Source of the DNA: Hypericum androsaemum
Taxonomy: Eukaryota > Streptophyta > Magnoliopsida > Malpighiales > Hypericaceae
Reading direction: 5' to 3'
NCBI GenBank assembly: GCA_963995505.1
Contig: OZ023182.1
Coordinates: 12,640,707-12,704,706, forward strand
Length of the DNA: 64,000 bases
The notes under the pieces were generated by a model. That model worked only from the letters and a program-made list of their open reading frames with translations, had not been told where the DNA came from and did no database searches. The number at the start of each line of letters is the position of its first letter. Within the stretch, counting starts at the first letter, position 1. The position numbers were made by a program, and so were the translations under genes. Below, piece after piece: positions 44,191 to 57,640 of this stretch.

Positions 44191-45137
44191 TTTCTCGAGG
44201 ATTGGTTACATATAGTAAGAGGAGTTCTTTGGAGGAAAATATGGTTCATCATAGGCCTAACCACAAATCGAATTCGAATTATAATTTACCAAATTTGAAT
44301 TATCAAAATTATGATTCGTATTCAATTCGTTCAAGGATGAATTCGAATATGAATTATAAATCGTCAAATTTAAATTAGATTCATCAGAATTCGAATCCAT
44401 TTATATAATTTTTTTAATCCGATAATTTTGAGCCTTTTTATTTGTTTAGAATTTAGTTTTCATTTTTAGAATTTTTAATTTTAAATTGGAAAAATAAATA
44501 AATAAATAAACTAAGTTGACTACGTATCTTTAGCTCCGAAAGAATAAACCATGGTACAATACACAAGCCCAACAATGCGTCAGGATTTGATTCATCCCAA
44601 TGTGACTGGATCTCAAGGAATTGAAGTAAAATTGAATTTCCTGACTTTCCACCCTTTTTAATTTAATTTATATTTCTTTATATTTTTTAATATATAATTC
44701 AATGAATTATTCGTCGAATAATTTGCCGAACTGACAAATTTAAGATATATTAATTCGAATTTGATTTGTTCAAGGACGAATTTGAATCCAAATTACAATT
44801 CGTTTGAACTGGTTTAAATTTGAATTGAATTTACGATGAATCGAATTGAACTAAATCTGAATCAGATCCAATTCAGGGTCACCCCTAATTCATCGTATTA
44901 GGAACTGGCTATTTGTGTTGTATATATTTCCATAAATATATTATATTTTGTCATTTAGTCTATTTTGACATCTAGTCACCTTGTATTTAGTTTTGTTCCA
45001 ATATCACATTGGTTAGAGTATAAGTTAGAGCATACTAGAAATACTATAAATAAATGAATCATTTTGGGTACCAATCAAGTTTATTTGGGCTTCCAACCAT
45101 TATAGAGAAAAAATGATAAGAACTTCGTTAGTTCAAA

Positions 45138-45140
<3 letters not shown>
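44191..45140. other. AT-rich region with gaattcgaatt-type repeats
   Basis: Two stretches (about 44255-44400 and 44735-44890) have related words such as ttcaaggatgaattcgaat and ttcaaggacgaatttgaat. The second ends cagggtcacccctaa, which looks like a hAT-MITE terminus. The left partner was not located, so no element is delimited. No gene. Confidence 0.4.
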
Positions 45141-45198
<58 letters not shown>

Positions 45199-45245
45199 CA
45201 TACATATGTATGTACACACACATGTATGTATGTACACACATATAT
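45141..45245. repeat. (TA)n/(TACA)n microsatellite
   Basis: About 27 ta units followed by mixed taca/tatgta/cacaca words. Open frames on the minus strand here are artefacts of the repeat. Confidence 0.95.
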
Positions 45246-45689
45246 ATAAGAAAGCAAGAAAATAAAGAAAGAGAAGTGTCGGGGTCGGATAAGAGCCGAA
45301 GCCATCCCTCCAAAAATAGTTCAAAATTTCTGAGTAAAAAGTGCCTCTTCCGTGTGTGTTGCAACCCTTGGGTACAATGACACTTGTAACCATTCAGTTC
45401 AACTCTTGAGTATCTATAAATACTCAAGGTTGGGAGAGTTCACGCACATAGAAATTGAGATTTCCTTAGCGATCTTCTTCTTCCTTTCTTTCCAACTTGC
45501 AAGTTCTTGCTTCAAAAAATTTGTTAAGAGTGTAACTTAAGAGTTTCGACTGATGTAGATTTTGTATCCTTGAGACCATTCACACCATAGTGGAAGGAAT
45601 TAATAATTTTAAAGATAGCATCATTCTTCAGTGTGCCTAACCTATCTTCAACTCCATTACCCACATATTATATAATAGTTTTAAAGGTA

Positions 45690-48180
45690 TTGAAGTTCTA
45701 CAATAGAGTTTGTTTTGGTGAAGGCACAGTTGAACGATGGAGATAAAGTCGAGAGGCTGAACGGGTTAAACTTCAAGCGTTGGGGTCTATAGATGGAATA
45801 TCTTTTGATAATTGCAAAGGTATTCTATGTTTTGTCCAAAAATTGTCCACAAGATGTTACTGATACATAAGCAATAGAGGAGCAAAAGACCGAGGCTGCA
45901 CAGAAGGCAGAGAAGTGGAGGAATGATGACTTCATTTGCCATTACACAATTCTGCAGTCCCTGAACAACACACTTTTCTTCGTGTTTCACATCCACAAGA
46001 CGGCTGTAGAACTTTGTAATTCTATATAGAGGAGGTATGTCAATGAAGATGCTGGTAATAAGTCATTTCTAGTTAACAAGTTTGTTGAATACAAGATGGT
46101 GGATTCTTGACTGGTCATCGATCAGGTCAATGAATTAAATGATATAGCAACAAAATATGATGATGCTGGTGAACCCATTTCTGAGACTTTCCAAGTTTCA
46201 ACCATCATTGGTAAACTTCCGCCTTCGTGGAAAGATTTTAAAAAAAATAAAACACGAAAAGAAATCTATCTATTTGGATGAGTTTCTGTAGGATATTCAA
46301 ATTTGGACCAAATGTCTCAAAAGAGATTATTTAGTTTCTTTGAAGAATGATGGTGTGAATCATGTTGATGATAAGAACCCTCCAGGAACTTCCAAGGGCA
46401 ACCACAGAAAGTCGAAGAAGAGGAAGAATTTCAAAGGACATTGGAATGAAAACAATAAAAAGAAGAAGAAAGTTAGCTACTTTATGTGTGGAAAACGTGG
46501 TCACTATGCTAGAGAATGTCGTCACTGCAAAGGCAACAAGAAAATGTTGTTGACGAAAAAGATTTTGTGACTGTTATGTCCAAAGTCTATCTTACCATCG
46601 ATGGCAGTACTGATTGGTGGATTGACTCGAGTGCTACCTGTCATGTCATACCAAGTAAGAGTTTGTTCAAGACATATGAAGTGATGAAAGAAGTCAAAAC
46701 CATCTACGTAGAAAATACTTCTTCAAGCAAAGTTTTTGGCATAAGAACTGTTGTTCTCCCTTACTTCGGGAAATAATATTACTTTGAAGAATGTTATCAT
46801 ATTTCTGCTATGCGGAAGAATCTTATATCTGTCCATAAATTGGACAAAAATGGTTCCCAAAAAGTGTCTATCACTAAGGAAGAGAAATTTGTAGGAAAAT
46901 GTAACATGGAAGATAATATATACTTGTTAAATATTGACTACAATAAAACTACATCTTCTATTTACTTTTCATATTCTTTATTTAATGTTGATGAGCATAT
47001 TAATTGGCATTATAGACTAGGACATATTAGAATAAATACTATGAGTCGCATGATAAGAAATGAATTAATTTTCTAAGTCTTCTAAAACTTTGTTTAAAAA
47101 ATATTGTTAGATCAACTAGTTTACTTGAATTAATTCATATAGATATTTGTGATAATAAAGAACATACTACTGGGAGTGGTAAAAGATATTTCATAACATT
47201 TATTGATGATTATTCTATGTTCACTTATGTGTATTTGCTTAAAACCAAAGACGGGGCCTTTAATAAATTTAAAATCTTCAAGGAGGAAGTAGAGAATAAA
47301 ACTATTTTAAGGATCAAATGTTTGAGATCGAATAGAGGTGGTGAATATTTATCTAACGAGTTTACTTCATTTTGTTTACAAAATAGAATTGTTAGAGAAA
47401 TTTTATTCCCTAATTCTCTACCACAAAATAGAGTAGCCGAAAGAAAAAATAGGTCCTTAATGGAAATGGTTAGTGCCATGCTTATACATTCGAAGCTAGC
47501 AATGAGTTATTGGGGAGAGGCACTATTGAGTTCTATTTACATTAGTAACTGGATAGTAAACAAGAAAAATATGAAAATTTCATATGAATTATTTATTGGG
47601 TATATGTCTAGTGCTAAATATTTACGAGTATGAGATTGTATTGTGTTTGTGTTAGACACTACTTTAAAAAGGCCAAAACTTAGTAGTAAAGCTATAAATC
47701 TATTTTTATTGGTTATTCTGCTATGAGTGAAGCATATATATTTTTTAGAATTTGTGACAATAGTGTATTTGAAGCTGCGCATGCCATATTTTATGAATAT
47801 TTAAATATTAGATATGTTGATAAGGTATAATTGAATAATGATTTATTTGGTAAATTTGATATTGATGAGCATGCATCTAGAAATAAAATTGTGAATGATA
47901 AAAATTTAGAAGAGAATGGGAATGAAAAAATAATTGAATTAAGGAGAAGTAAGAGAGACATAGAATTGAAAAGAATTTTGGTCTTGATATGTTGACATAC
48001 ATGTTAGAAGAGGATCCAAATTTTTTTAAAGAAGCTATGATACAATCAGATTCTGATATGTGAAAAAGTGCCATGGATGATGAGATCAAGTCCATACTAG
48101 ATAATCAAATTTGGACTATAGTAGATTTACCCCATATGACTAAACTCTCGGCTGCAAGTAGGTTTTGGTGGTGCCTGGTA
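45690..48180 (+). mobile_element. Decayed Ty1/copia internal region
   Basis: In order: UBN2-like gag with stops (VERLNGLNFKRWG at about 45750, ETFQVSTIIGKLPPSWKDF at about 46180), a zinc knuckle that lost its first Cys (YFMCGKRGHYAREC, 46480), protease WWIDSSATCHVIPSK (46617), a pre-integrase segment with INWHYRLGHIRIN (46998), integrase with FITFIDDYSMFTYVYLLK, RSNRGGEYLS and QNRVAERKNRSL (about 47190-47470), and a short early RT region (IWTIVDLP near 48115), where it breaks off. RT/RNase H and both LTRs were not identified. A related gag scrap on the other strand is at 57140-57490. Confidence 0.85.
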
Positions 48181-48189
48181 ACTTGATAA

Positions 48190-48790
48190 ATTATAGATTA
48201 CTCCCACACAAGTTTTGAAATTTCTATTTTAGTTTCTTGATCTTTACACCTGCATTCTGTACTCTTTCATGTCCAAGAGTGGATCGTTTGGACGGATGCC
48301 TCGATCATTCGCAATCAATCGCTGGTCACTTTCTTGATTGCTTACAAGAATTTATATGTCATTATTCTTCACCTCTTGAGCTTGAGGGAATGTTTTGGTC
48401 GGGGTGGGGTTGTAACTGATGTAAATATTGGGCCCCTGTATCTTGTTTTTCTTTTTGCGCTTCCTCTGTTTTGAACTTTTGTTTTAATAAAAAATATTTA
48501 CCTGGTCGGCGATGATTAGGCAAACCTCGTCTTCATCACCTGGATAAGGTTTCTCCCCATTTTTTTGGGTTCTTTGTCTTGGTTAATCATGGAATTGTAC
48601 TTGGATGGCCCTCTGCCATTGTCTTTAGCGTTGGAGCGTCTTGATTAGTGCCCGGAGGTCGCTTTGGTTTTTCGTTTCACTAGGTGTTGCTTGGTTTTTG
48701 CACTTGTCGTTGCACACACCGCAACTGCTTTGTGTATCATGTATCCGGATCTCCTTTTTATTCTTAATAATACTTTTATCTTTTTAAAAA
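48190..48790 (+). mobile_element. Probable LINE 3' end(s)
   Basis: T/G-rich 3'-UTR-like sequence with ttttaataaaaaatatttacc near 48480 and a second tail, atctttttaaaaaaataaag, at about 48785. It may be two successive tails. No domain is clear enough to name. Confidence 0.35.
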
Positions 48791-48799
48791 AATAAAGAA

Positions 48800-49060
48800 T
48801 ATTTACCTACCAAAAAATTGAGAATTTGGTATTATATCTAATAATTAATATACATATATATTATTTTAATATTAAATTAAAAAATTTGGGTAGGATCAGG
48901 GCATGATCCTTTAGATCTATACCCATGCTCTTATCCTTTTAAAATATCAGGATCCGGGCAGGATCAAAGTCAACGAGTCTTAAACCCTTCGGGTCTGGAT
49001 CAGGGTAGACCCTCAGGGTAAGGTTCTAATTGCCATCCCTACCCAGGCGTCCTCCCATTG
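48800..49060. other. MITE-like end sequence
   Basis: AT-rich, then ggatcagggcatgatcc, gggcaggatcaaag and ggatcagggtagaccct words, ending attgccatccctaccc. The end resembles the short termini of many plant hAT MITEs, but the other end was not found. Confidence 0.35.
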
Positions 49061-49076
49061 TCAATTTAATTTTTGG

Positions 49077-49617
49077 AAAAATTACTTTCAAGTCCTTCGG
49101 GTTTGCTTAAATATACTCAAAAGTCCCCCTGTTTGAAAAATGATCATGTTGTCCCTCTGGTTTATTTTTATTATACTTAAGGATCCCTGGATGATGTCAG
49201 CATCACTTTTTTTTTCATTTTTATCATTGAAAAGACTATCATATCCCTGGAATAAAAAAATAAAGTCACAAGTCATCTCCTACCTCCTTTTCGATTTCGT
49301 CTCCGGCGACCTCGAGGTATAAATCCATCGACGATGGTGACGGGGTTGCTGGGATGGATTTATGCCTCGCCTAGGCCTCGAGGTCGCCTGAGATGACAAC
49401 GGAGAGGAGGTAGGAGATTACCGGTGACTTCATTTTTTATTCCAGGGGTATGATAGTCTTTTTTATGACAAAAATGAAAAAAAAGAGCTGCTAAAGTGCG
49501 CCAGGGACCCGAAAGTATAATAAAAGCAAACTACAGGGACTTTGTAATGTATTTTGTGAACATGAGGAACTTTTGAGTATATTTAAGCAAACCCGAGGGA
49601 CTTGAAAGTAATTTTTT
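49077..49617. mobile_element. Fold-back MITE (about 541 bp)
   Basis: The ends are long inverted copies: aaaaattactttcaagtcc, then tcgggtttgcttaaatatac on the left, mirrored at 49563-49617. Further inner parts are also inverted (ctatcatatccctggaataa with ttattccaggggtatgatag; gacctcgaggtataaatcc with ggatttatgcctcg). Nearly the whole element can fold into one hairpin. No coding capacity; target duplication unclear. Confidence 0.8.
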
Positions 49618-49972
49618 CTTTTGTTTCTTTCCTTGACGGAACCAAAGTCACCATTAGGAGTGATCTTCACGTCGGAGCTCATCTTCAATAATAAACAAAA
49701 CCCAACCATTAGATCCTCGAATTCTACCCCCCAAGCCCTGGCCGCACTGCACTTAACCCTCTCTCCTCTCTGGTGCATCTTCTTGGTGTGACCGTGAAGA
49801 TTGTTGACGGCGTCGGACCCGCCTTCCTCCTCGAGCATTCGTTGCGGCAACCCATCAACTCGAACAAGATCTGGAGGAGGGTATCGTTGCCCTTCCCCCT
49901 CTAGCATCCATCCCGACCGCCTCTTGGCCATCGTAGAGGTGGCAAAACCAGCAGATGAGCTTAGCTTTGTAG
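49618..49972 (+). other. Gene-like flank interrupted by a copia element
   Basis: Balanced-composition sequence with a frame that would read RLLAIVEVAKPADELSFVEG up to the target site and continue VKGDLHQPHESHVAKK after the 3' LTR (56331 on). The joined frame suggests the element entered an open reading frame. The protein is not recognised. Confidence 0.35.
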
Positions 49973-50086
49973 AGGGATGTTGGAAAGTTGAATGAAAATT
50001 CAATGCAAAAAGCCCAAAGTAGAAAGCCCAAGTGGAAGGCCCAAAAGTGGATATGGAAAGGGCAATCCCACATTGGAAAGTGCAAC

Positions 50087-50436
<350 letters not shown>

Positions 50437-51098
50437 ATTGTCGCAAGGAGCTGGAGGAGCCTTAAAGTTTTGCCGAAGCTCATACGAAGAGGCAGAAGGG
50501 CTGGAACATCCTAGAGACTTCCAGAAGGTCGAAGGGTTACGAGCAAACCTGAAGGGCACACAGGCGAATCCAGAAGCTCCCAGAACACCGAAGGGATGCG
50601 AGTGTGCTGCCTGCCTGCCGAAGGGGTGCCAACGAGCTCCGAAGAGCCACGAACGAAATTGGCTGGAGAGGCACATGGAGGGCAGCCTACTGGCCAAACG
50701 AACGCATCTCCTCGGCATGGCTTCGTGCCCCTTCGAAAATGCCTGCCTCCACTCCATCCAGCGCCTATAAATAGGCCCCTCCCCCTCATTTGCATCTCAC
50801 CCCGAAAACTCATTGCATAACCATTTGTTACCAATAGTTCTCTCTCTCTCTCACTCTCTCTCGAAAAGTTCTGAATATCCAAGGTTTGCCTGAAGCTTCG
50901 AGGGTCGTTGTGCTACGAACTCGAAAGTAGCCTAGTCGTTGTATCTTGGGGACGATTGCCGCAGTCCGTAAGCACTGAATATAGGGCAATCTCGTCTTAC
51001 AGAGAAAGAGTCCAACTCTTGCCTCGACTTAAAGATCCTAATCAAGTACACTACCTCTGACAAACAACAATCATAAGACAAGATCAGTGTACTTGAAG

Positions 51099-54000
51099 AT
51101 GGTATCATCAAGCTCCGCATCAACACCAGTGCCAGCAGCCCTTGGAACTGTCCACGCTGAAAGGCCGGCCAAGTTCAACGGTTCTGAGTTCAAGAGGTGG
51201 CAATAGAAGATGCTGTTCTACCTGACCATGCTCAACCTGGTCTGATTCTTGAAGGAAGAGGCTCCGAAGGTGGCAGAAAATGAGGCCGATCCACAGAAGA
51301 TCAATGCCCTCGATGCATGGAGTCATATTGACTTCCTATGTCGTAACTATGTCCTAAATGGCTTAGATGACGCCCTTTATAATGTCTATGCAGGTATGAA
51401 GACTGCGAAAGAATTGTGGGATTCCCTGGAAAAGAAGTACAAAATAAAGGATACCGGGATGAAGAAATTCATCGTCGGAAAGTTTCTCGACTTCCAGATG
51501 GTAGACTCCAAGAAGGTCATAGACCAAGTCCAAGAGCTGCAGCTGATTCTACACGAGATTCACGTCGAAGGTATGCAACTCAGCGAATCCTTCCAGGTGG
51601 CTGCTCTAATCGAGAAGCTACCCCCTCTGTGGAAGGACTTCAAGAATTACCTCAAGTATAAGAGGAAGGATATGGGACTGGAAGACCTGATCGTGAAACT
51701 AAGGATCAAGAAAGACAACTGAAAGTCCAAAGTCAAAACCAGCAGGACTAACTCCGAAACTAAGGTAAACCTCGCTGAGGGAGGTACCGGGAAGAAGAGA
51801 AAGAAGCTCGGAAACAAGCAGGAGAAGCAAGAGCCAAAGCAAAAGAAAGCTAAGAAGATCAAGGGCAATTGCTACAACTGCGACAAGCCCTTCACATGGC
51901 AAAGGATTGTTGCCTGCCAAAGAGGGACGATCAAAAGAAGGCAAATCTGGTCGAAGACCTGTCTGAGCTAGACTTATCTACCGTGGTATTTGAAGCCAAT
52001 CTGGTGGACAACCCAAGAGATTGGTTCATTGGCACAGGGGCGCCCGACACATCTGCTCAGACAAGGAGATGTTCTTGACCTATATCCTGATCAACGGATG
52101 GAAGTTATTTATGGGAAACTCCGTAACTTCTCCCATAGTCGGACTAGGCCAGGTGGTGCTGAAGCTGACCTCCGAAAAAGAGTTGACCCTCAAGGATGTG
52201 CTGTATGTCCCAGATATCCGTAAGAATTTAGTATCTAGCTCACTGTTAAGCAAAGCTGGGATGAAACTAGTATTTGAGGCTGATAGGTTTGTTCTGACCA
52301 AGGCCGGTGTCTTTGTAGGAAAGGGTTACCTCGAGAGGGAGCTCTTCATGATGAATGTAATAACTGTGAAATGCGCCTTTGAAGGGCTTAATAAAGTTAT
52401 CAGTTCTTCTTACTTGGCTGAGTGTTCTAACTTATGGCATGATAGATTAGGACACATAAATTTGAGCTCACTAAAAAAGCTAGTAAGTTTAAATTTATTA
52501 CCTAAAATAGAGTTTGACCCGAACAATAAATGTGAAGTTTGTGTAGAGGCAAAAATGACCAAAGTACCTTTTCATTCAGTGGAAAGGAGTACTACACCTT
52601 TAGAATTAATTCATACCGACATATGCGATATGAAACAAGTGCAAACTAGAGGAGGAAAAAAGTATTTCATCACATTTATTAACGATTGCACGAGGTACTG
52701 TTATGTACACCTCTTGAAAGGAAAAGACGAAGCTCTAGAAGCTTTCAAGAGTTATAAGAATAAGGTTGAAAATTAACTTAGCACTAAAATCAAAATGATT
52801 CGAAGTGATAGAGGGGGAGAATATGTAGCTCCTTTTGAAAATTTTTGCTAACAACATGGCATTATTTATCTGACAACAGCTCCATACTCACCTTAATCAA
52901 ATGGCGTAGCTGAATGCAAGAATCGAACTCTGAAGGAGATGATGAATGCTATGTTGATTAGCTTGGGCTTACCACAGAACTTGTGGGGGGAAGCTGTGCT
53001 CTCAGCTAATCATATTCTAAATAAATTGCTACACAAGAAAAGGGACAAAACTCTATATGAATTATGGAAAGGAAGAAAGCCTTCCTACAGTTACCTTAAA
53101 GTGTGGGGGTACCTAGCCAAGGTAGAAATACCTCTACCTAAAAGGGTGAGAATAGGACCCAAGACCGTTGACTGCATCTTTATCGGATATGCCCACAACA
53201 GTAGCGCATACCAATTTCTAGTGCACAAGTCTGAAAACCCTAAAATCAACGAGAGAATGGTCATGGAATCAAGGAATGCAATATTCATTGAAAATATCTT
53301 TCCTAAAAAGGAAATGAAAGAAGTAAGCTCAAACAAAAGAAGTTATGAAGCTACACAAGGCTCTGATCAAGGTATTGAGGAACCTAGATGGAGTAAGAGG
53401 ACTAAAGTAGCCAAGTTGTTTGGTCCAGATTTTCTAAATTACATGTTAGAAAATGAACCTGGGACAATCCAAGAGGCATTATCTAGTCCGGATGCTCCTC
53501 TCTGAAAAAAAGCTATCAATAGTGAGATAGAATCCATCATGCAAAACCACACGTGGAAAATCGTGGATCTTCCACTAGGTTGCAAACCTCTAGGTTGCAA
53601 GTGGATCCTTAAAAGGAAATACAAAGCTGATGGATCAATCAACAAGTACAAAGCTCGGTTGGTAGCTAAAGGATTCAAACAGAAGGAAGGATATGATTTC
53701 TTTGACACGTATTCGCCGATCACAAGAATCACATCTATTAGAGTGCTCATAGCTGTCGCAGTACTCTATAACCTCGAGATACATCAGATGGATGTAAAAA
53801 CAGCTTTCCTAAATGGAGAACTGGAAGAGGAAATATACGTGGAACAACCTGAAGGGTTTGTTGCTCCCAGACAAGAACATAAAGTGTGCAAGCTGGTCAA
53901 GTCACTTTACGGGCTGAAACAGGCGCCGAAACAATGGCATGAGAAATTTGACAGAACAATGATGTCAAATGGCTTTAAGATCAATGAGTGTGATAAATGT

Positions 54001-54996
54001 GTATACATTAAAGGCACACCTGATGCTTATGTGATTGTATGCCTGTATGTTGACGACATGCTAATCACGGGAAGCAGTAATGATCTTATCGTGAAAACTA
54101 AGAACATGTTAAGGAACAACTTTGACATGAAAGATATGGGTCTAGCTGACGTTATACTAGGGATTAAAATCTCTAGGACGACTGAATGAATTACCTTATC
54201 ACAATCTCACTACGTTGAGAATGTACTCAAGAAGTTCTATGCTTTTGACAAACCTCCGGCTAAGACTCTGGCAGACCTGAGTCTACACATAGCTAAAAAT
54301 AGAGGGGACCCAGTATCTCAACTAAAGTATGCAAAAATCATTGGGAGCCTGATGTACTTGACAAATTGTACACGCTCTGATATTGCATACTCAGTTAGCA
54401 AGCTTAGTAGATTCACGAACAATCCAGGATCAGATCACTGGTTAGCTCTAGAAATAGTTCTAAAGTATCTAAAATATACCATGAACTATGGCATACTTTA
54501 TACTAGGTATCTAGATGTATTAGAAGGATACAGTGATGCAAATTGGATATCAGATACTAAAGACTCCAAATCCACTAGTGGTTATGTGTTCACCATAGGT
54601 GGAGGAGCTGTGTCCTGGAAATCCTCTAAACAAACGTGCATAGCTCGATCCACCATAGAGTCAGACTTTATAGCACTAGACAAAGCTGGGGAAGAAGCTG
54701 AATGACTCAGAAACTTTCTAGAGTATATTAAGTATTGGAACAAGCATGTGCTCCCTGTATTGATACATTGTGATAGCATGTCTGCAATCGGGAGAGCACA
54801 AAGTACAATGTACAACGGTAAGTCTCGACACATCCGTAGGAGACATAACACCGTTAGGTAATTAATCTCTGGTGGTATAATTACCATTAATTATGTAAAG
54901 TCCAAGGATAACATAGCTGATCCTTTGACGAAAGGAATCAACAGATATCAAATGTATAACGCAGTAAGGGGAATGGGGTTAAAATCTATACATTAA
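51099..54996 (+). pseudogene. copia gag-pol polyprotein, many nonsense codons
   Basis: The gag ATG is at 51099. In order: UBN2 gag with [20 protein letters not shown] and [17 protein letters not shown], a frameshifted knuckle starting CYNCDKP (51870), protease WFIGTGAPDTS with the usual Asp changed (52025), pre-integrase NLWHDRLGHINL (52431), integrase LIHTDICD, FITFINDCTRYCYVHLL and RSDRGGEYV (52602-52830), RT KWILKRKYKADGSINKYKAR, MDVKTAFLNGELEEEIY and catalytic LYVDDMLI (54045), and RNase [21 protein letters not shown] with the KHG-like end. At least ten stops lie in it, e.g. 51721, 52774, 52849, 52894, 53503, 54187 and 54703. It is dead but well preserved otherwise. Confidence 0.92.
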
Positions 54997-55541
54997 AGAA
55001 CGTTAATAGCGGTAACTCAACCATGATGAGTGGAGATCCCACAAACTTGGTTCAATGAGACAACTAAATTGTGGATGGTTCAGATGAATACTTGGAACCC
55101 ATTCCATTCTCAGAAGCTGCCCAAGTGCGAACCTGCAGAGGTGTGGTAAGGTTAAGCGTCTACGCTTTTAATGATTCCTATACCAGATAAGGTGGAGTAT
55201 GGCAGGATACTCCTGATAGTAGATCACCTATATAAGTGTGAAGTGAGACCGCTTCAAATGGAAAAATACTTATGAATCCAAGATATGGTCCATGGCCAAA
55301 ACGGAAAAATGTGAGAACCAAAGGATATTAAAAATATCATTGTGTAAATGTTATTGTCTTGGTTTATATAAAAAAGCTGACCAGTTCAAGACATCACGTT
55401 CACTGAGCAGCAAGTAAATCTGATAGCATTTTACTAGGGAAGGTTCAAAGCCGTAAGCTACCTTTCTCGATGCAATGATAACTCATCAGAACTTTTCTTA
55501 AAAAGTGTCAGCATGCATTAATCATCATTCATGTGGGGGAT

Positions 55542-56325
55542 TGTTGGAAAGTTGAATGAAAATTCAATGCAAAAAGCCCAAAATAGAAAGCCCAACTGGA
55601 AGGCCCAAAGTGGATATGGAAAAGGCAATCCCACATTGGAAAGTGCATTGGACGCAGGTGACAATAGGCATTTTGTGGCGCACTTGGCACTTTACACGTG
55701 CGCATCATCGCGAGGAGCCTTAAAGTTTTACCGAAGCTCGGACGAAGAGGCAGAAGGGTGGAACATCCCGGAGACTTCCAGAAGGTCGAAGGGTTACGAG
55801 CGAACCTAAATGGCACACAGGCAAATCCAGAAGCTCTCAGAACACCGAAGGAATGCGAGTGTACTGCCTGCCTACCGAAGGGGTGCCAACGACCTCCGAA
55901 GAGCCACGAACTAAATTGGCTGGAGAGGTACCTAAAGGGCAGCCTGCTGGCCGAACGAATGCATCTCACCCCGAAAACTCATTGCTTCGTGCCCCTCCAG
56001 AAGTGCCTGCCTCCACTCTATCCAACGCCTATAAATAGGCTCCTCCCCCTCATTTGCATCTCACCCCGAAAACTCATTGCATAACCATTCTTTAGCAATA
56101 GTTCTCTCTCTCTCGCTCTCTCTCGGAAAGTTTCGAATATCCAAGGTTCGCCTGAAGCTTCGATGGTCGTTGTGCTACGAACTCGGAAGTAGCTTAGTCG
56201 TTGTATCTTGGGGACGATTGCCGCAGCCTTTAAGATACGGGGCAATCTCGTCTTACGCAGAAAGAGTCCAACTCTTGCCTCGACTTAAAGATCCGTATCA
56301 AGTACACCACCTCCGACAAACAACA
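55542..56325 (+). repeat. 3' LTR (784 bp)
   Basis: Lacks the U3 repeats of the 5' LTR and has instead a gacgcaggtgacaataggc segment. It carries a short extra copy of catctcaccccgaaaactca at 55970 that also stands at its normal place (56056). Confidence 0.92.
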
Positions 56326-56330
56326 AGGGA

Positions 56331-57130
56331 GTCAAAGGCGATCTCCATCAGCCGCATGAGAGCCATGTCGCAAAAAAATTGAGGAGATCCGATTAGATGG
56401 TCCCTACCTCGCGAGACGATGGGTCGCAACTGTGGGGGACGACATGGATGGAGGTTCGACGGTGATGGGGTCGGTGCATGAATGTTTACGATTCTACTTT
56501 GTTTCTATGTTGGTTTTTGCATCATTAAATTTGTTTGAGTTTTAGCGATGGCAAAAATGGGGATGGTGATATTAAAAAAACTAAGAAAAAAATCTCAATT
56601 CCCCCTTCCTCTCGCCCCTCATAATAATATTTGTTATTTTTTTAATTTTGCATTATTGGGTTTTTTTTTAAAAGAGATTGACGACTAAAATATAACAATG
56701 TGACAACATGAAACAATACATTGCCATCTGCATTTAGCTAAAATTGCCCAACAATCAAGGTGAAGAATGAATGAAGGAATGTAAACAAGCTATCACTGAT
56801 TTCGAGCCAGAGTGAGTTCTAGTCTCGTTCTTCTCTTATTCGGAGCCATGAAAACGTACGATATGTTCATCAATAGATGCATAGCAAATTCAAAGCAGAA
56901 GATACAAAGAAAGTTCTCTAGAGATATCGACCATGTTCTTCAAACTAGATGTCCCATATAATGTCCGAGTTATACGTGCCATGCCCAACATCTTATGAAG
57001 CTCCATCAAAGACACCGACATAGCACTGTGGACTGCCATTCGATGTATCCTCGAAATGCGGACAACATTAATTTTTTCAGCACACTTGACATTCCAACCA
57101 TTACATTTTTTGTAATGGCTTCTTTCAAGC
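56331..57130. other. Right flank of the copia element, unassigned
   Basis: The first about 60 bases continue the frame interrupted at 49972. After that come AT-rich sequence and a minus-strand open frame (57132-56890, ...VSLMELHKMLGMARITRTLY) without recognised domain. Confidence 0.35.
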
Positions 57131-57139
57131 ATTACAAAA

Positions 57140-57490
57140 AAGACATATTACCAGCATCTCATTGACATACCTCCTAGTATTCCAAAGTTCTGGAGCAGTT
57201 TTGTGGATGTGGAAGCGTTGTTCAACGACAGCATAATTGTGTAACAAGAAATGAAATCATCATTCCTCTACTTGTTCGCTTTCTCCGTAGCCTCTTACTC
57301 CTTCGTTGCTTCTGTATCAGTAACTTCTTGTGGACAGTACTCAGACAGAACATAGAATATATTTGCAATTGTCAAAAGATTTCAGACTCCAATGTTTGTA
57401 GTTCACTCCGTTCATCCTCTCGAGTTTGCCTCCATTATTCAACTATGCCTTCACCAACACGGACTCTATTGTAGAAGCTTAATACCTTTT
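57140..57490 (-). mobile_element. copia gag fragment, opposite strand
   Basis: The minus-strand sequence aligns with 45690-46060 of the decayed copia: ttctacaatagagt, gttggtgaaggca, gaggatgaacgg, gttactgatacagaag, ggaatgatgatttcattt, cacatccacaaaactgc. A relic of the same family inserted in inverse orientation. Confidence 0.75.
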
Positions 57491-57640
57491 GGAAGAGGAT
57501 CCAGATCGAGGTCAAGGAGGTTCCAAGAAAATTACTTCGAGTGTGGAGAAAAATGGCACGTGAACAAGGATTGTCCAAGAAGAACTCGAGATCACGAGGG
57601 AATAGGCCAAGCAGACTCGGAAGCTCGAGCTTGAAGGCTG
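57491..57640 (+). pseudogene. Zinc-knuckle (retroelement gag-like) fragment
   Basis: Reads GRGSRSRSRRFQENYFECG then EKWHVNKDCPRRTRD. The CCHC knuckle has Tyr where the first Cys should be, as in the knuckle at 46.48 kb. A piece of copia gag is the likely origin; an RNA-binding zinc-knuckle gene is the alternative. Confidence 0.5.

Noticed and set aside
45081..45427. Minus-strand open frames of YIYIYI-type residues
   Set aside because: They are translations of the (TA)n microsatellite and have no independent support.
51070..51110. Primer binding site for the third copia element at tggtatcatc
   Set aside because: The word at 51101 lies within the gag start codon region and matches only the first bases of the tRNA-iMet complement; it is not adjacent to the LTR.
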